Source: Terriglobia bacterium (GTDB lineage Bacteria > Acidobacteriota > Terriglobia > UBA7540). From it: a stretch of DNA of 7,785 nucleotides. Location of the stretch: the NCBI GenBank assembly GCA_030036915.1, contig JASHSC010000608.1, positions 1 through 7,785 on the forward strand. The letters run 5' to 3'. How positions within the stretch are numbered: the first letter of the stretch is position 1; each line of letters begins with the position of its first letter. The notes under the pieces are model-generated. The model was not told the origin of the DNA. It searched no databases and was given only the letters and a program-made list of their open reading frames with translations. The translations under genes were made by a program, and so were the position numbers. This document shows, piece after piece, positions 6,260 to 7,785 of the stretch.

Positions 6260-7624
6260 ATGAACCGTCGAAACTTTCTTAAAGGTCTTGCGGCGACGCT
6301 GCCGCTCGCGAGGCCGCAATCGTGGGCAGCCGCGCGGGGGATTGACACAAGTCTCTCGCACCGCCCCATTCAGCCCTGGTTCCGGCAGGCCGGGCTTGGC
6401 CTGTTTCTCCACTGGGGCATTTCCAGCGTCGCCGGAATCGAGCTGAGCTGGGACATGTACGAAGATTCCGGCAAGCCCAATTCCTATTGGCCGCCGGCGA
6501 AATACGACGCGCTGGCGGATCAATTCGATCCGCAGAAATATGATCCCGATCTGTGGCTGGATGCCGCGGTGCGGGCGGGATTCAAGTACGCGATTCTGAC
6601 CACGAGGCATCATGATGGTTACGCCCTCTGGCCGAGTGAGTACGGCAACTTTAGCACCCGGCAACACTTGCAGGGGCGCGATTTGGTGCGGCCATTCGTG
6701 GATTCCTGCCGCAAACACGGCCTGAAGGCGGGCCTGTATTACTCTCCCACGGATTGGCACTACAACCCGCCGGGCTGGCCGCATCGCGCCTTTCCGCATC
6801 GCGACCCGGAGATGCGCCATTCGCACCCTCAGAAGCTGGGAATTCCCAAGTTCGTGGATATGCCTCTCCCTGAAATCCAGAAATATTTTGACCAGTTTTA
6901 TTTGTATGTGAAAAACCAAGTGGGAGAATTGCTGACGCACTACGGCAAAATCGATCTGATGTGGTGGGACGGCTATGATTGGCCGGAAGGAATCGACATT
7001 CACGGCGAGGAGATGGAGCGCTACGTCCGCCGGCTCCAGCCCGACATCGTGGAGAACGACCGGGATTTCATCTGGGGCCCGCACAAGCCCTTTGGCGACT
7101 ACAACACCGATTATGAAAATAAAAATCCTTCAAGGCCGCCCGCCGATCCCTGGGAGCAATGCGAGATGATGTGCGGAGGCTGGAGCTATCGCGGAGAAGT
7201 AGTCTGCAAACCCCTCAGCCACGTGATCGAACGCCTGGTGCGAAATCGCGCCTGGGGCGGCAACTATCTGCCGGATTTCGGCCCGCGGCCCGACGGAACA
7301 ATGTCACCAAGCTATTATGTATTTTGCGACGGACTGGCCGCGTGGATGAAGTACGGAGGCGCGTCCGTATTTGACGTCGATGCAGGGCCGTATCCGGGCC
7401 GCAGCGATGCCCCTGTGACTGTGAAAGGTAGCGTGTGGTACGTTCATTTTCTACCCGGACAGAAAAAGTCGGCCACCTTGACGGGAGTGCATGAGCCCAA
7501 GGAAGCGCGGTTGTTGCGGAGTGGTGAATCCGCGCGCTGGCAAAAAGTGAATGACGGGATCGTGCTTTCTCTTCCGGCCGGCCCGCCTGATTCTCTCGAT
7601 GAGGTTGTAGAAGTCACCTTCTGA
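6260..7624 (+). CDS. Tat-exported GH29 alpha-L-fucosidase
   Basis: This 454-residue enzyme should remove terminal alpha-L-fucose from glycans by a retaining mechanism in the periplasm or outside the cell. The chosen ATG gives a Tat signal (MNRRNFLKGL, cleavage likely near WAAA-25). The frame stays open to a TTG at 6134, but that extension is encoded by the hairpin repeat. The GH29 TIM barrel follows: GLGLFLHWGISS (45-56), YDPDLWLDAAVRAGFKYA (94-111), TTRHHDGYALW (114-124), LKAGLYYSPTDWH (155-167) and IDLMWWDGYDW (231-241). D237 in WWDG is the expected nucleophile. The acid/base is less conserved in GH29; E299 in PWEQCEMM is only a candidate. NYLPDFGPRPDGTM (335-348) is the family's GGNLLLNIGPxxDG block, slightly altered. 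A beta-sandwich tail covers about 385-454. The length is normal and the gene appears intact. Substrate linkage is unknown. It is probably expressed with the preceding gene or from an unseen promoter. Confidence 0.9.
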   Translation: MNRRNFLKGLAATLPLARPQSWAAARGIDTSLSHRPIQPWFRQAGLGLFLHWGISSVAGIELSWDMYEDSGKPNSYWPPAKYDALADQFDPQKYDPDLWLDAAVRAGFKYAILTTRHHDGYALWPSEYGNFSTRQHLQGRDLVRPFVDSCRKHGLKAGLYYSPTDWHYNPPGWPHRAFPHRDPEMRHSHPQKLGIPKFVDMPLPEIQKYFDQFYLYVKNQVGELLTHYGKIDLMWWDGYDWPEGIDIHGEEMERYVRRLQPDIVENDRDFIWGPHKPFGDYNTDYENKNPSRPPADPWEQCEMMCGGWSYRGEVVCKPLSHVIERLVRNRAWGGNYLPDFGPRPDGTMSPSYYVFCDGLAAWMKYGGASVFDVDAGPYPGRSDAPVTVKGSVWYVHFLPGQKKSATLTGVHEPKEARLLRSGESARWQKVNDGIVLSLPAGPPDSLDEVVEVTF

Positions 7625-7691
7625 GTGGCCCCGCTCCTCTTCGCTTGTAGTCTTAATGAACTTCGCAAAATTTAGTGACGATCGGCTATTG

Positions 7692-7783
7692 TAGCGCGGG
7701 CGTCCCGCCCCCTGTGGCACGGCCATCGTGGCCGTGCGCATGGGCTGGAAACCCATGCCACAGCGGGCAAGACGCCCGCGCTA
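7692..7783. repeat. 92-bp nested palindromic element
   Basis: The outer arms TAGCGCGGGCGTC (7692-7704) and GACGCCCGCGCTA (7771-7783) are perfect 13-bp complements. Inside, 7707-7710 pairs with 7765-7768, and 7712-7719 with 7756-7763. The core holds two further hairpins: GCACGGCC / GGCCGTGC (7717-7724 and 7730-7737) and GCATGGG / CCCATGC (7738-7744 and 7752-7758). The inner hairpins compete with the end of the outer stem, so it can fold as one rod or a branched cruciform. It resembles dispersed elements I recall from acidobacterial and related assemblies, and it could act as a two-way terminator after the fucosidase gene. Confidence 0.7.
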
Positions 7784-7785
7784 GG

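Noticed and set aside
4789..7783. Repeated elements as a CRISPR array
   Set aside because: The repeats are palindromic, of three different types, and kilobases apart; there is no regular repeat-spacer pattern and no cas gene.

Overview
The window looks like a piece of an Acidobacteriota genome or metagenome assembly (moderate confidence). The clues are a TonB-dependent receptor whose N-terminal carboxypeptidase-like domain leads into a plug with the NPFSAEYD / GYGRIEI signature, a secreted DUF5666 protein, moderately GC-rich coding sequence, a run of Tat-exported sugar enzymes, and gaps filled with dispersed-type palindromic repeats. I see no tRNA, rRNA, CRISPR array, transposase or phage gene.

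Layout: two genes lie on the minus strand at the left. One is the 5' part of a TonB-dependent receptor (1-676, running off the left edge). Upstream of it is a secreted DUF5666-type protein with a glycine-rich segment (801-1994). A 230-bp divergent control region (1995-2224) separates them from three plus-strand genes: a GH116/DUF608 glycoside hydrolase (2225-4702), a mannonate dehydratase-like TIM-barrel enzyme (5033-6127) and a GH29 alpha-L-fucosidase (6260-7624). All three begin with M-(D/N)-R-R-x-F, a twin-arginine export signal. The starts I chose for the second and third are internal to longer open frames; the Tat signal supports both, and a strong ribosome binding site also supports the second.

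The natural reading is a small saccharide-use locus. Exported GH116 and GH29 enzymes would trim beta-linked sugars and alpha-L-fucose from a complex glycan, a TonB receptor could bring oligosaccharides across the outer membrane, and a hexuronate-type dehydratase acts on a sugar acid. The substrate cannot be read from sequence, and the link between the receptor and the enzymes is only their adjacency.

Each plus-strand gene is followed by a different palindromic intergenic element: an imperfect inverted repeat at 4789-4880, a long hairpin at 6173-6240, and a nested 92-bp palindrome at 7692-7783. A broken copy of part of the last one sits at 4739-4760. I do not see a clear undescribed system. 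The points most worth a second look are the export signal on the mannonate dehydratase-like enzyme, the unusual active-site neighbourhood of the GH116 protein, and the palindromic elements.
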